A stretch of DNA of 26,933 nucleotides from JAAYDF01 sp964511155 (GTDB lineage: Bacteria > Planctomycetota > Phycisphaerae > UBA1845 > PWPN01): the NCBI GenBank assembly GCA_964511155.1, contig CAZEEJ010000067.1, positions 1 through 26,933 of the forward strand. The letters are read 5' to 3'. Within the stretch, counting starts at the first letter, position 1; the number at the start of each line of letters is the position of its first letter. The position numbers and the translations under genes are program-made. Of this stretch, positions 7,932-15,640 are shown piece by piece. A model generated the notes under the pieces. That model did no database searches, had not been told where the DNA came from, and worked only from the letters and a program-made list of their open reading frames with translations.

Positions 7932-9065
7932 ATGTTAAGAGCAGTGATGGCTGTCGTCGTGGTGGCCTTGCTGGCGGGCGGGGTCTGGGCGGGAGCGATG
8001 ATGTTCCTTCCGTCAACGGTCCCTTTGATCGCGACGTGGGGCGCGTCCGATGTGCCGGCCGAGATCAACCACCAGGGAGTGATATCCGTGAGCGGCGTGC
8101 GCTTCGAGGGGAATGGCAAGTTCAAATTCGCCCTGGTCCGGCTGGGCGAGCCGGAGACGGTTGTCTGGACCAATGACGGCAACACACCGCCGGATGCCTG
8201 GGTGGAGTTGCCGGTCATAGACGGCGTGTACAGCGTTCGGCTAGGGAACATCTCGCTGATGAATGCGATCTCCCGAGATCTGTTCAGTGATGGCGACCTG
8301 CGTCTGCGCATCTGGTTCTGGGATAGCGTCAACGATCCGGCTCAACTGGAGCCGGACCATGTATTAAGCAGCGCCCCTTATGCCCTGACGGTGGCGGACG
8401 AGGCAGTGACCAAGGCGAAGCTGGATCCCAGCGTTGCCAAAGCGCTGGTGCCGGCCGGAGCGATCCTGCCCTACGGCGGATCATCCGCGCCACCCGGTTG
8501 GCTGCTGTGCGACGGTGCCGCCGTCTCGCGAACCGACTACGCCGCGTTGTTTGGTGCGATCGCCACGACTTATGGGGTCGGCGATGGCAGCACCACGTTC
8601 AACCTGCCCAACCTCAAGGGCCGGATACCCGTGGGTGTGGATGCCGGGCAAGGCGAGTTTGATTCGCTCGGTGAAACTGGCGGGGCTAGGACACACACGC
8701 TTTCAGAGAGCGAGATGCCAACACACACGCACACCCAGGATAGTCATAATCACACCCAGAATAGTCATAATCACAGCCAGGATAGTCATAATCACAGCCA
8801 GGATAGTCATAGCCACAACATAGCGTGCGCTTCGAACGCGGGAATTGGAGGTGGTGGTTCGTATATACCCCACAACGGCGGCGGTTCTTCTATAAGTGGT
8901 ATTAACAAATCTACGACCGCTACTAACAACGCTACAACCGCTACTAACAACGCTACAACCGCTACTAACCAAGCTAAGACCGCTACTAATCAAAATACAG
9001 GAGGGGGTGCGGCACACAATAACCTGCAACCCTATTTAGTGATGAACTATATTGTCAAGCACTAG
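7932..9065 (+). CDS. secreted phage tail-collar-domain protein with HxH and TATNNAT repeats
   Basis: 377 residues. The start is set by AGGAGGT about 9 bases upstream. There is an N-terminal signal or anchor (about 1-40) and then the shared beta module (about 44-160). Residues about 173-238 are a Phage Tail Collar domain (PAGAILPYGG, APPGWLLCDGAAVS, TTYGVGDGSTTFNLPNLKGR). A His-rich region (about 260-297) has five HxH motifs encoded by a 21-bp tandem repeat. A second 21-bp repeat encodes TTATNNA units (about 326-354). The protein ends in NNLQPYLVMNYIVKH, the standard collar-domain ending. In phage tail tips HxH motifs on a trimer bind iron, so a metal-stabilised trimeric tip is plausible. The repeat region is less GC-rich than its surroundings. 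The presence of an export signal separates it from true phage tail genes. Confidence 0.85.
   Translation: MLRAVMAVVVVALLAGGVWAGAMMFLPSTVPLIATWGASDVPAEINHQGVISVSGVRFEGNGKFKFALVRLGEPETVVWTNDGNTPPDAWVELPVIDGVYSVRLGNISLMNAISRDLFSDGDLRLRIWFWDSVNDPAQLEPDHVLSSAPYALTVADEAVTKAKLDPSVAKALVPAGAILPYGGSSAPPGWLLCDGAAVSRTDYAALFGAIATTYGVGDGSTTFNLPNLKGRIPVGVDAGQGEFDSLGETGGARTHTLSESEMPTHTHTQDSHNHTQNSHNHSQDSHNHSQDSHSHNIACASNAGIGGGGSYIPHNGGGSSISGINKSTTATNNATTATNNATTATNQAKTATNQNTGGGAAHNNLQPYLVMNYIVKH
8064..8409 (+). repeat. duplicated N-terminal module DNA (copy 2)
   Basis: Gap-free partner of 5797-6142. Long runs are identical, for example the DNA encoding FKFALVR and WTNDGNTPPDAWVELPV, apart from a few third-position changes. 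Confidence 0.8.
8739..8822 (+). repeat. four 21-bp tandem repeats encoding DSHNHSQ units
   Basis: Units start at 8739, 8760, 8781 and 8802. The consensus is GATAGTCATAATCACAGCCA plus G. Units 1-3 differ from each other at one to three bases; unit 4 is diverged in its second half. The period is a multiple of three, so copy number can change without a frameshift. Confidence 0.9.
8910..8993 (+). repeat. four 21-bp tandem repeats encoding TTATNNA units
   Basis: Units start at 8910, 8931, 8952 and 8973 and are built on GCTACAACCGCTACTAACAA plus C. The two central units are nearly identical and the outer ones diverge. It is the same period as the histidine repeat 90 bp upstream, but an unrelated sequence. 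Confidence 0.9.
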
Positions 9066-9113
9066 AGGTGTTCCCAGTTTTACGCGGGCTTGGGCCCGCA
9101 AGGAGGATGAATC

Positions 9114-10373
9114 ATGAGGATCCGATCAATGAGGCAGGCGAGTCTGAAAGGGGCAGTGGCCCTGCGCATGGTGGTGGCCCTGGCGATGGTGGCGATGATG
9201 GCCCCGGTGGTGGCGGCGGGCGTGGCCTGGCTGTTCCCCGCTGTCGTGCCAATCGTCGCCCAACTCGGCAGTGGAGCGAGCATTCCACAGCAGATCAATC
9301 ATCAGGGCGTGGTTATGGTGGACAACGCGCGGTTCGAGGGCACGGGCCAGTTCCGGTTTGCCATCGTGAACACGGTCACGGGCAACAACCTATGGACCAA
9401 CGACGGGAGCCAAGTGCCGGGTCCGGGGCAGCCCGCCGCTGCGGTTAGCCTCCTGGTGGCCGACGGCGTCTATAGCGTCATGCTCGGCGATGCCGGCCTG
9501 GCGAACATGACGGCCATTCCGGTAGGCATGTTCGATACCACAAGCGTGGCCCTGCGCATCTGGTTCGACGACGGCGTCAACGGCATTCAGCAGTTGCTGC
9601 CCGATCAGCCGCTGACCAGCGCCCCGTTCGCTTTCCGTGCACAGGTGGCGGACAACGGCTCAGTGCCCGGCGAGGTCAAGATGTGGGCCGGGACGGACGC
9701 CAACGTGCCCACCGGCTACCTGCCATGCAACGGTGCTGCGGTTTCGCGAACCACCTACGCCGGGCTGTTCTCGGTCATCGGCACTGCTTACGGTGAGGGC
9801 GACGGGGCCACCACGTTCAACGTGCCGGACCTGCGCCAGCGATTCCCGCTGGGCAAGGCGGACTCGGGAACGGGCAGCGCGCTCGGGGGCACCGGCGGGG
9901 CCATCGACCACACGCACACCGGACCGAGCCACACGCATACCTACGCGGAGGTCATCGCCCATACCCATTCAGTGGATCCGCCGAGCACCACGTCGAGCAG
10001 TGGCGGTGCCCATACGCATACCTTCTCAGCTACCACAAGCAGCGCCGGCGACCACTATCACCAGATGGGCAACCAAACCAACTTCAAGGACGGCAGTTAC
10101 TATCGCGCGACCTCCGGTAACACGTTCCATTACTGGGGTATGGACGGCTGGGGAACCAACACGTTCAACACCCGAACAGCGGGCGCGCATACTCACACCG
10201 TCTCCGGTACAACGGGCGGGGTGTCCGCCAACCATACGCACACGGTAGACGTCCCCGCGTTTACGTCGGGCTCGACGGGCGTGGCCACGGGCACGACCGC
10301 CGCGGCCGGCACCGGCGCGACGGGCGGCAACAATCCGCCTTTTGTCGTGGTCAACTACATCATCAAGTATTAA
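9114..10373 (+). CDS. secreted phage tail-collar-domain protein with seven HxH motifs
   Basis: 419 residues. The ATG at 9114 follows AAGGAGG by about 8 bases. An Arg/Lys-rich start and hydrophobic stretch (about 15-50) form an export signal or anchor. Residues about 61-178 are a divergent copy of the shared module (INHQGVVMVDNARFEG, NNLWTNDGS, DGVYSVMLGD, ALRIWFDDGVN, LTSAPFAFRAQVAD). The tail-collar domain follows (about 183-250: VPGEVKMWAG, VPTGYLPCNGAAVS, TFNVPDLRQRFPLG). Residues about 262-395 contain seven HxH motifs (DHTHTG, SHTHTY, AHTHSV and others) separated by Thr/Ser/Gly-rich strands. The end NNPPFVVVNYIIKY is the standard collar-family ending. Probably a trimeric, metal-binding fibre tip exposed outside the cell. 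It is a paralogue of the protein at 7932 but much more diverged. Confidence 0.85.
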   Translation: MRIRSMRQASLKGAVALRMVVALAMVAMMAPVVAAGVAWLFPAVVPIVAQLGSGASIPQQINHQGVVMVDNARFEGTGQFRFAIVNTVTGNNLWTNDGSQVPGPGQPAAAVSLLVADGVYSVMLGDAGLANMTAIPVGMFDTTSVALRIWFDDGVNGIQQLLPDQPLTSAPFAFRAQVADNGSVPGEVKMWAGTDANVPTGYLPCNGAAVSRTTYAGLFSVIGTAYGEGDGATTFNVPDLRQRFPLGKADSGTGSALGGTGGAIDHTHTGPSHTHTYAEVIAHTHSVDPPSTTSSSGGAHTHTFSATTSSAGDHYHQMGNQTNFKDGSYYRATSGNTFHYWGMDGWGTNTFNTRTAGAHTHTVSGTTGGVSANHTHTVDVPAFTSGSTGVATGTTAAAGTGATGGNNPPFVVVNYIIKY

Positions 10374-10448
10374 CGGCTGGGGTGACGCGGAGGCAGGAGC
10401 TCGAGTCACCACAGGCGAAGAGGTGAGCGTTCCGTAGAGGGCATTCTC

Positions 10449-13421
10449 ATGATGAGACTCAACAAGCACCTACAGGCGGGAGAGGGGCGCACTCTATGCT
10501 TACCTCTCTTATGGCTGGCGATGACCTGTATCCTGTTTGCGTCAACGCCCAGCCTCTGCCAGGCTTATTACAACGTGCAAGCGGCGGTGGATTACTCGAA
10601 CCGGTGGTGTGGCTCCGCGCGCAATCCCGCCTACCATGATTATTCATATGAAGGTGGCGATTGTGCGAACTACGTCTCTCAGTGCCTGATCGCGGGCGGC
10701 TTTCTGACACAGACTTATCCGGCCGTGTATAACCTGGTCGCCGCCATCGAGGCCCGAGGAGGCTACCTGATATCGGCTGCCGAGCTCCGGGCGGGGGATG
10801 TGCTGGTCACCCGCCTGGACAGCGGCGGCCAGCACGTGGTTTTCGTGTGTTCGGGTCAGGGCACAGGTTGCCGCATCAACGGCCACACCTCCAATGTATG
10901 TAGCGGCGCGGCTTACGGGTTTGCGCGGTGCTATCGCATTCCCGGGGGAGACAATGCCCAGTACATCAGCGGCCTGGAAACGATTCCCGGAACGATGCAA
11001 AAGGGTAAGAGCTACAACGTCAGCATCACCATGCATAACAATGGCAGCACGACGTGGACGCAGGCCGGCGGGTACAAGCTCGGCGGGGTCGACGGTACGC
11101 ACACGCACCTGTTCGCCCCGGTGCGCGTCGAGCTGGGGGCGGGAGATTCGATCGCCCCCGGCCAATCCAAGACGTTCAACTTCACGATGACCGCCAACGT
11201 GGACCCGTTTACATACTGGCTTGTCTGGCGGATGGTCCGCGAGGGGGTGAACTGGTTCGGGGACCAGCCGGGCAAGACCATCACGGTGGTCCACTTCAAC
11301 GATGCCGCCTACGTGAGCAACACCATCCCCAGCTCCATGCAGACGGGCAAGAGCTACAGCGTGAGCGTCACGATGAAGAACTTGGGGAGCACGACCTGGA
11401 CACGGGCCGCGGAATACAAGCTGGGGGCGGTGGGCGACAGCGACCCGTTCGGGACGACGCGGGTTCTGCTGGATTCCTCGGACTCTATCGGGCCGGAGCA
11501 GTCCAAGAGGTTCACCTGGACGATGACGGCCCCGTCGTCGCCGGGGACGTATACCACGGACTGGCGGATGATGCGGGAGGGCGTGGAGTGGTTCGGAAGC
11601 ACGCACAGCGAGAGCGTGACTGTGACGCTTTCACCACCGACAATCACGGGGCATCCGTCACACCAGTCGAAATGCGCAGGGGAGAGCGCGACGTTCAGCG
11701 TGTCCGCGACGGGCCAGAGCCTGTCATATCGTTGGCAGAAGGACGGGAGCGATCTGAGCAATGGGGGGCACTACTCGGGCGTAACGACGACGACCATCAC
11801 GGTGTCGAACGTGGACGGCAGCGTGGCGGGAAACTATCGGTGCAAGGTGAGCAACACGGGCGGCACAGTGTATTCGAGCGCGGCGTCGCTGTCCCTGAAG
11901 GCGGCGACGGCAATCACCTCTCATCCGGGCAATCGGCGGCCATGTGCCGGGGAGACGGCGACGTTCAGCGTGGCCGCGTCGGGTGCGGGGACGGTGTCGT
12001 ACAGGTGGCAGAAGGACCGCAGCAACCTGAGCAACGGTGGCCACTACTCGGGTGTCACGACCGCGACACTGACGGTATCGAACGCCAGCGCCGCGGACGA
12101 GGCCGAGTACCGCTGCGTGGTAACGGCCGACTGCGGAAGTGCGACGTCGAACGCGGCCTCGTTGTCCCTGAAGGCGGCGACGGAGATCTCCCAGCATCCG
12201 TCGGACGCCGACAGATGCCCCGGCGAGAACGCCACCTTCGAGATGTTGGCGACGGGGGAGGGGACGTTGAGCTACCGATGGCACAAGGATGGGATCGCCC
12301 TGGACGACGGCGACGGTTTGTCAGGGGCCGCGACGCCGTCGCTGCAAATCACATCCTTGATCAATTCCGATGCGGGCTCGTATAGCTGTACGGTCACCGG
12401 CGGGTGTGGGCCCACAAGCTCGTCACCGGCGTCGCTGGTCGTGCACGAGACGACGTCCCTGGTGGAATCTCCCTCCGGCCGGATTGTATGTCCGGGAGAC
12501 GCCGTGTCTTTCAGTGTGTCGGCCCATGGGGCGGAGTTGAGTTACCAGTGGCAGAAGGACGAGGCTGATTTGGCCGACGGGCCGCGTATGAGCGGGACGA
12601 CGTCGAGTGCCCTGCAGATGACGGGAGTGCTCTACGAAGACTCGGGGAGTTACCGGTGTGTTGTGCGCGGCCGGTGTGGAGTACTGGTTTCACCACCCGG
12701 TGCGCTGACGGTCAAGGCCGGGACAACGATCACCTATCAGCCGGAATCTCATGATGCCCGCGTGGGGGATTTGGTGCAGTTCGGGATCGGGGCCTCGGGT
12801 GCGGGGCTGAGCTACCAGTGGCAGAAGGAGGGTGATAACCTGAGCGACGGCGGCCGGATCTTCGGCTCCCGCAGCCAGTTGCTGCGGATCAGCGGGGTGA
12901 CGGCCGCGGATGCGGGCTACTACTGGTGCGTGGTCAGCGGCGATTGCGGAGAGGTGATCTCGTCGGTGGCGGAGCTGAGCCTGGGGACGCCGCGGCATCG
13001 TCGCGGGGCAATGGACGTGAACAGCGGCGGGCTTCGGTTGTCGAGCGCCAACTATGTGCTGACCGGGTCAACGTCCCAGGCCGGCGGCATTGGTGGGGTA
13101 TCAGGTACGGGGGTGGCGGCGATGCTGGGCTTCTGGCAGGCGGCCCTGGCCAGACCGACGGTGATTGTTCCCCCCGACTTGGACAGGGACGGCGACGTGG
13201 ACGCGGATGATTTCGCGATCTTCGCGGCCTGTGTCATCGGCCCGGCCATTCCCTATGAGCCCGGCAGTCTGCCGCCGGGCTGCTTCCTGGTTCCGGACGG
13301 CGACGGCATCATTGCCGCCGACTTTGACCGCGACGGCGACGTGGACCAGTCGGATTTCGGCGTCTTGCAGCGATGTTCCAACGGGCGCGGGATCCCGTCG
13401 GATCCGCATTGTGCGGAGTAA
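10449..13421 (+). CDS. large secreted multidomain protein: amidase_6, two NBR1-type Ig, five Ig-like domains, dockerin
   Basis: 990 residues. The signal peptide ends near residue 39 (SLCQA). Residues about 40-170 match the putative amidase domain family (amidase_6, papain-like fold): DYSNRWCGSARNPAY, then catalytic-Cys motif GGDCANYVSQCL and probable catalytic His in GGQHVVFVC. Residues about 180-275 and 285-392 are two NBR1-like Ig domains (TMQKGKSYNVSITMHNNGSTTW and a second copy). Five Ig-like domains start at about 395, 485, 577, 666 and 757, each with SYRWQKDG or a variant and YRCxV. Residues about 850-900 are the 'NSGGLRLSSANYVL..QAGG..GFW' module. DLDRDGDVDADD and DFDRDGDVDQSD calcium loops then end the protein. 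Likely a cell-surface or secreted peptide-bond-cleaving enzyme on a long stalk. A weak AGAGGG lies about 10 bases before the ATG. Confidence 0.8.
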   Translation: MMRLNKHLQAGEGRTLCLPLLWLAMTCILFASTPSLCQAYYNVQAAVDYSNRWCGSARNPAYHDYSYEGGDCANYVSQCLIAGGFLTQTYPAVYNLVAAIEARGGYLISAAELRAGDVLVTRLDSGGQHVVFVCSGQGTGCRINGHTSNVCSGAAYGFARCYRIPGGDNAQYISGLETIPGTMQKGKSYNVSITMHNNGSTTWTQAGGYKLGGVDGTHTHLFAPVRVELGAGDSIAPGQSKTFNFTMTANVDPFTYWLVWRMVREGVNWFGDQPGKTITVVHFNDAAYVSNTIPSSMQTGKSYSVSVTMKNLGSTTWTRAAEYKLGAVGDSDPFGTTRVLLDSSDSIGPEQSKRFTWTMTAPSSPGTYTTDWRMMREGVEWFGSTHSESVTVTLSPPTITGHPSHQSKCAGESATFSVSATGQSLSYRWQKDGSDLSNGGHYSGVTTTTITVSNVDGSVAGNYRCKVSNTGGTVYSSAASLSLKAATAITSHPGNRRPCAGETATFSVAASGAGTVSYRWQKDRSNLSNGGHYSGVTTATLTVSNASAADEAEYRCVVTADCGSATSNAASLSLKAATEISQHPSDADRCPGENATFEMLATGEGTLSYRWHKDGIALDDGDGLSGAATPSLQITSLINSDAGSYSCTVTGGCGPTSSSPASLVVHETTSLVESPSGRIVCPGDAVSFSVSAHGAELSYQWQKDEADLADGPRMSGTTSSALQMTGVLYEDSGSYRCVVRGRCGVLVSPPGALTVKAGTTITYQPESHDARVGDLVQFGIGASGAGLSYQWQKEGDNLSDGGRIFGSRSQLLRISGVTAADAGYYWCVVSGDCGEVISSVAELSLGTPRHRRGAMDVNSGGLRLSSANYVLTGSTSQAGGIGGVSGTGVAAMLGFWQAALARPTVIVPPDLDRDGDVDADDFAIFAACVIGPAIPYEPGSLPPGCFLVPDGDGIIAADFDRDGDVDQSDFGVLQRCSNGRGIPSDPHCAE

Positions 13422-13553
13422 CGGGCCCGCAACAGGGACCGCGCGGCTTGTGAGCGTCCTTGAGCGACGGTCTTGTCATGCAAACGCAAGTATCGCTCCG
13501 TGTTAACCTTGTTCAGAAGGCGTCCCGACGTCACGTTCTCTGGAAACATAACC

Positions 13554-15146
13554 ATGCCAACAACCGATATCCCGGATTCCGGGCTTCGCCCCTCTCCCCC
13601 CGGGGCCATGTTGCTTGTGCTGGCAGTTTTGCGTGTAGTCATTGGGTGGCATTTTCTGTACGAGGGCCTCATCAAGCTCGCCGATCCACGCTGGACAGCC
13701 GCGAGCTACTTGGCGGAATCGAAGTGGATATTCGCCGGCCTGTTCCGTTGGATGGCGAGTGACCCTGCCGTCCTGACAGTGGTGGATGCGCTGAACGCGT
13801 GGGGGCTGACGCTCATCGGACTGGTCCTGGTGCTGGGCCTCGTGACCCGCCTGGCCTGCATCTCGGGCGTCGCCCTGTTGGCTCTCTATTACGTGACGAA
13901 CCCCCCCTTGATCGCTTGGACCCGGGGCGCCTGGATGGAGGGTAATTACCTCCTGATCGACAAGAACATGGTTGAGTTGACGGCTTTGCTGGTCCTGGCC
14001 GTGGCCCCGAAGACGTGGACATCGAGTTGGGGTTTGAGCGCGATCGTTGGGGCATGGCGGGCTCGCAGGCGCAGGTCGATATCCACCTGTGCCGCTCGCG
14101 ATGTCCAACCGGTACCGGCGGACGCCGGGCTGTCACCAGGCGGGCAGGTTTTGCGGAGTGAACTGCTCAAGGGCCTGTTTACTCTGCCGGTGCTGGGTGC
14201 ATTTGTGTATGCCCATTACAAGCGGCGGCGATGGGAATCCTTCGAAGAACGTCACCTTCTGGTCACCACCGGCGGCAAGGTCGATAGCACGACCAGCGCC
14301 ACCGCCAAGACGTTCCACTTTGCGAGCCTCAAGGAGCTCAAGGGCACCCTTCCTTGCGGCCGGGTCGGCCACCTGGAGCTCAGCCGATTGTGCCTTGGGG
14401 GGAACCTCATCAGCGGGTTTGCCCATGCGCGCGATCTGATTTACGTTTCCGCTCTGGTCAAGAGCTATCACACAGAACGGAAGGTGTTTGATACCCTGTG
14501 GCTCGCGGAGCAGTGCGGGGTCAATGCCATTGTGCTCAACCCTTCCCTTGCCGGCCTGATGAACAGGTACTGGCACCGGGAAGGGGGGCGAATCCAGTTC
14601 ATCTCGAACTGCGGATACCAGGGGGATATTATCGAGGGGGCTAAACTTTCGGTGGACACTGGAGCCCATGCCGGGTACGTCCACGGCGGGCTCGCCGACC
14701 GGTTGGTTCGCGAGGGCAAGCTCGACCTGATCGCCCAGGCGCTGGAGCACCTTCGGCGGAACAAGTTGCCGGCCGGGATTGGAGCCCACGAGCTGGATAC
14801 CGTCAAAGCCTGCGTAGCGGCCGGCATCATGCCCGATTTTTGGGTGAAAACGCTTCATGACATCCAATACTGGTCAGCCCAGCACCCCAAGCCGCATGAC
14901 AACATCTGGTGCACCAATCCCCAGGAGACCATCGAGTTCATGAAGGGCCTGGAAGCGCCGTGGATCGCCTTCAAAGTGCTCGCCGCCGGCTCGATCCATC
15001 CCAAGAACGGGTTTCCCTTTGCCTTCCGCCATGGTGCGGACTTCATCTGCGTGGGTATGTACGATTTCCAGGTGGTCGAGGACGTCAACCTCACGCTGGA
15101 TATCCTATCCGGCCAGTTGGAACGTGCGCGGCCCTGGCGTGGGTGA
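13554..15146 (+). CDS. DoxX-family membrane domain fused to a TIM-barrel-like domain
   Basis: 530 residues from the ATG at 13554; an upstream ATG at 13473 would add a basic, poorly conserved-looking tail. No strong ribosome site is seen for either. The N-terminal half is DoxX-like: membrane segments in about 20-45, 85-125, 140-155 and 205-225, with GWHFLYEGLIKLADP near the start. DoxX/DoxD proteins are small quinone-linked membrane subunits. The C-terminal 260 residues (GHLELSRLCLGGNLISGFAH, YHTERKVFDTLWLAEQCGVN, AGYVHGGLADRLV, PAGIGAHELDTV, KVLAAGSIHPKNG) look like a TIM barrel with an aldo/keto-reductase-like beginning. I know of no established function for this domain. The protein may couple a membrane redox step to a cytoplasmic or periplasmic enzyme, but this is inference. 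Confidence 0.7.
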   Translation: MPTTDIPDSGLRPSPPGAMLLVLAVLRVVIGWHFLYEGLIKLADPRWTAASYLAESKWIFAGLFRWMASDPAVLTVVDALNAWGLTLIGLVLVLGLVTRLACISGVALLALYYVTNPPLIAWTRGAWMEGNYLLIDKNMVELTALLVLAVAPKTWTSSWGLSAIVGAWRARRRRSISTCAARDVQPVPADAGLSPGGQVLRSELLKGLFTLPVLGAFVYAHYKRRRWESFEERHLLVTTGGKVDSTTSATAKTFHFASLKELKGTLPCGRVGHLELSRLCLGGNLISGFAHARDLIYVSALVKSYHTERKVFDTLWLAEQCGVNAIVLNPSLAGLMNRYWHREGGRIQFISNCGYQGDIIEGAKLSVDTGAHAGYVHGGLADRLVREGKLDLIAQALEHLRRNKLPAGIGAHELDTVKACVAAGIMPDFWVKTLHDIQYWSAQHPKPHDNIWCTNPQETIEFMKGLEAPWIAFKVLAAGSIHPKNGFPFAFRHGADFICVGMYDFQVVEDVNLTLDILSGQLERARPWRG

Positions 15147-15277
15147 CGGGTAACCGTCCACAGGGCTCGTTTTGTCGCGGTGACTCAACCTCGTTGCCGA
15201 CGGACCGGAATCACACCGTCTACACGCGATTGGGATACAGCTGACAAACATACGCACCTGCAAGTGGCCTCGGTGTT

Positions 15278-15289
15278 AGCGTTGTAGTA
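15278..15289. repeat. 12-bp direct repeat flanking the IS630 remnant (left)
   Basis: AGCGTTGTAGTA occurs here and at 15807-15818, on either side of the transposase fragment. This copy also sits inside a GTTAG/CTAAC inverted repeat (15275-15294). Confidence 0.5.
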
Positions 15290-15297
15290 CTAACGGT

Positions 15298-15640
15298 TTA
15301 TAACTTATTCATCGTTGCCCGTGCCCGTTTGACCTTGGCCAGGATATCTTTGGCGGACGCGGTCCAGATGAACGGCTTCGGGTTCTGATTGTGCTGGTTG
15401 ATGTATTCGGTGATCGCAGCAATCAAGTGGTTCACGTTGTAGAAGCTGCCACGTTTGATGGCCTTGTCGCTCAGGTCGCGGAAGAAGCGTTTGACCATAT
15501 TCAGCCAGGAAGCACTGGTCGGCGTGAAATGAAACTGGAAGCGCGGGTTACGCTTCGCCCATGCCTGCACCTTGGGATGCTTATGCGTCGAGTAGTTATC
15601 GCAGATCAGATGAATGGTCGTTTGTGGCTCATCACGGCGG
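15298..15640 (-). pseudogene. IS630-family transposase, C-terminal fragment
   Basis: Read on the - strand, the frame gives DEPQTTIHLICDNYSTHKHP, then HFTPTSASWLNMVKRFFRDL and NQNPKPFIWTASAKDIL, and ends at a TAA at 15298-15300. These are the second Asp and the Glu-region motifs of the DDE_3 superfamily typical of IS630. The N-terminal HTH and the first catalytic Asp are missing. Upstream of the DEPQ motif the frame becomes basic low-complexity sequence (RKRRRPDGAG) with no transposase similarity, so the fragment appears truncated at about 15640. A 90-residue open frame starts at an internal Met (15570), but it is unlikely to be a working protein. Confidence 0.85.

Noticed and set aside
8739..8993. 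CRISPR-like array
   Set aside because: The 21-bp units are contiguous with no spacers and are translated in frame.
8690..9065. A diversity-generating retroelement target
   Set aside because: Asn/Thr-rich repeats in a fibre tip suggest one, but there is no reverse transcriptase, Avd gene or template repeat, and the pattern is simple 21-bp tandem duplication.
499..10373. A prophage, tailocin or other contractile injection system
   Set aside because: Tail-fibre and collar domains are present, but all four proteins carry export signals. No sheath, tube, baseplate, terminase, portal, capsid or integrase gene is seen.
10381..10410. GGTGAC/GTCACC inverted repeat as a terminator
   Set aside because: Only six-base arms with an 18-base loop and no T-run; likely chance.
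3741..13421. A cellulosome
   Set aside because: Dockerin-like pairs occur, but there is no cohesin, scaffoldin, cellulose-binding module or glycoside hydrolase in the window.
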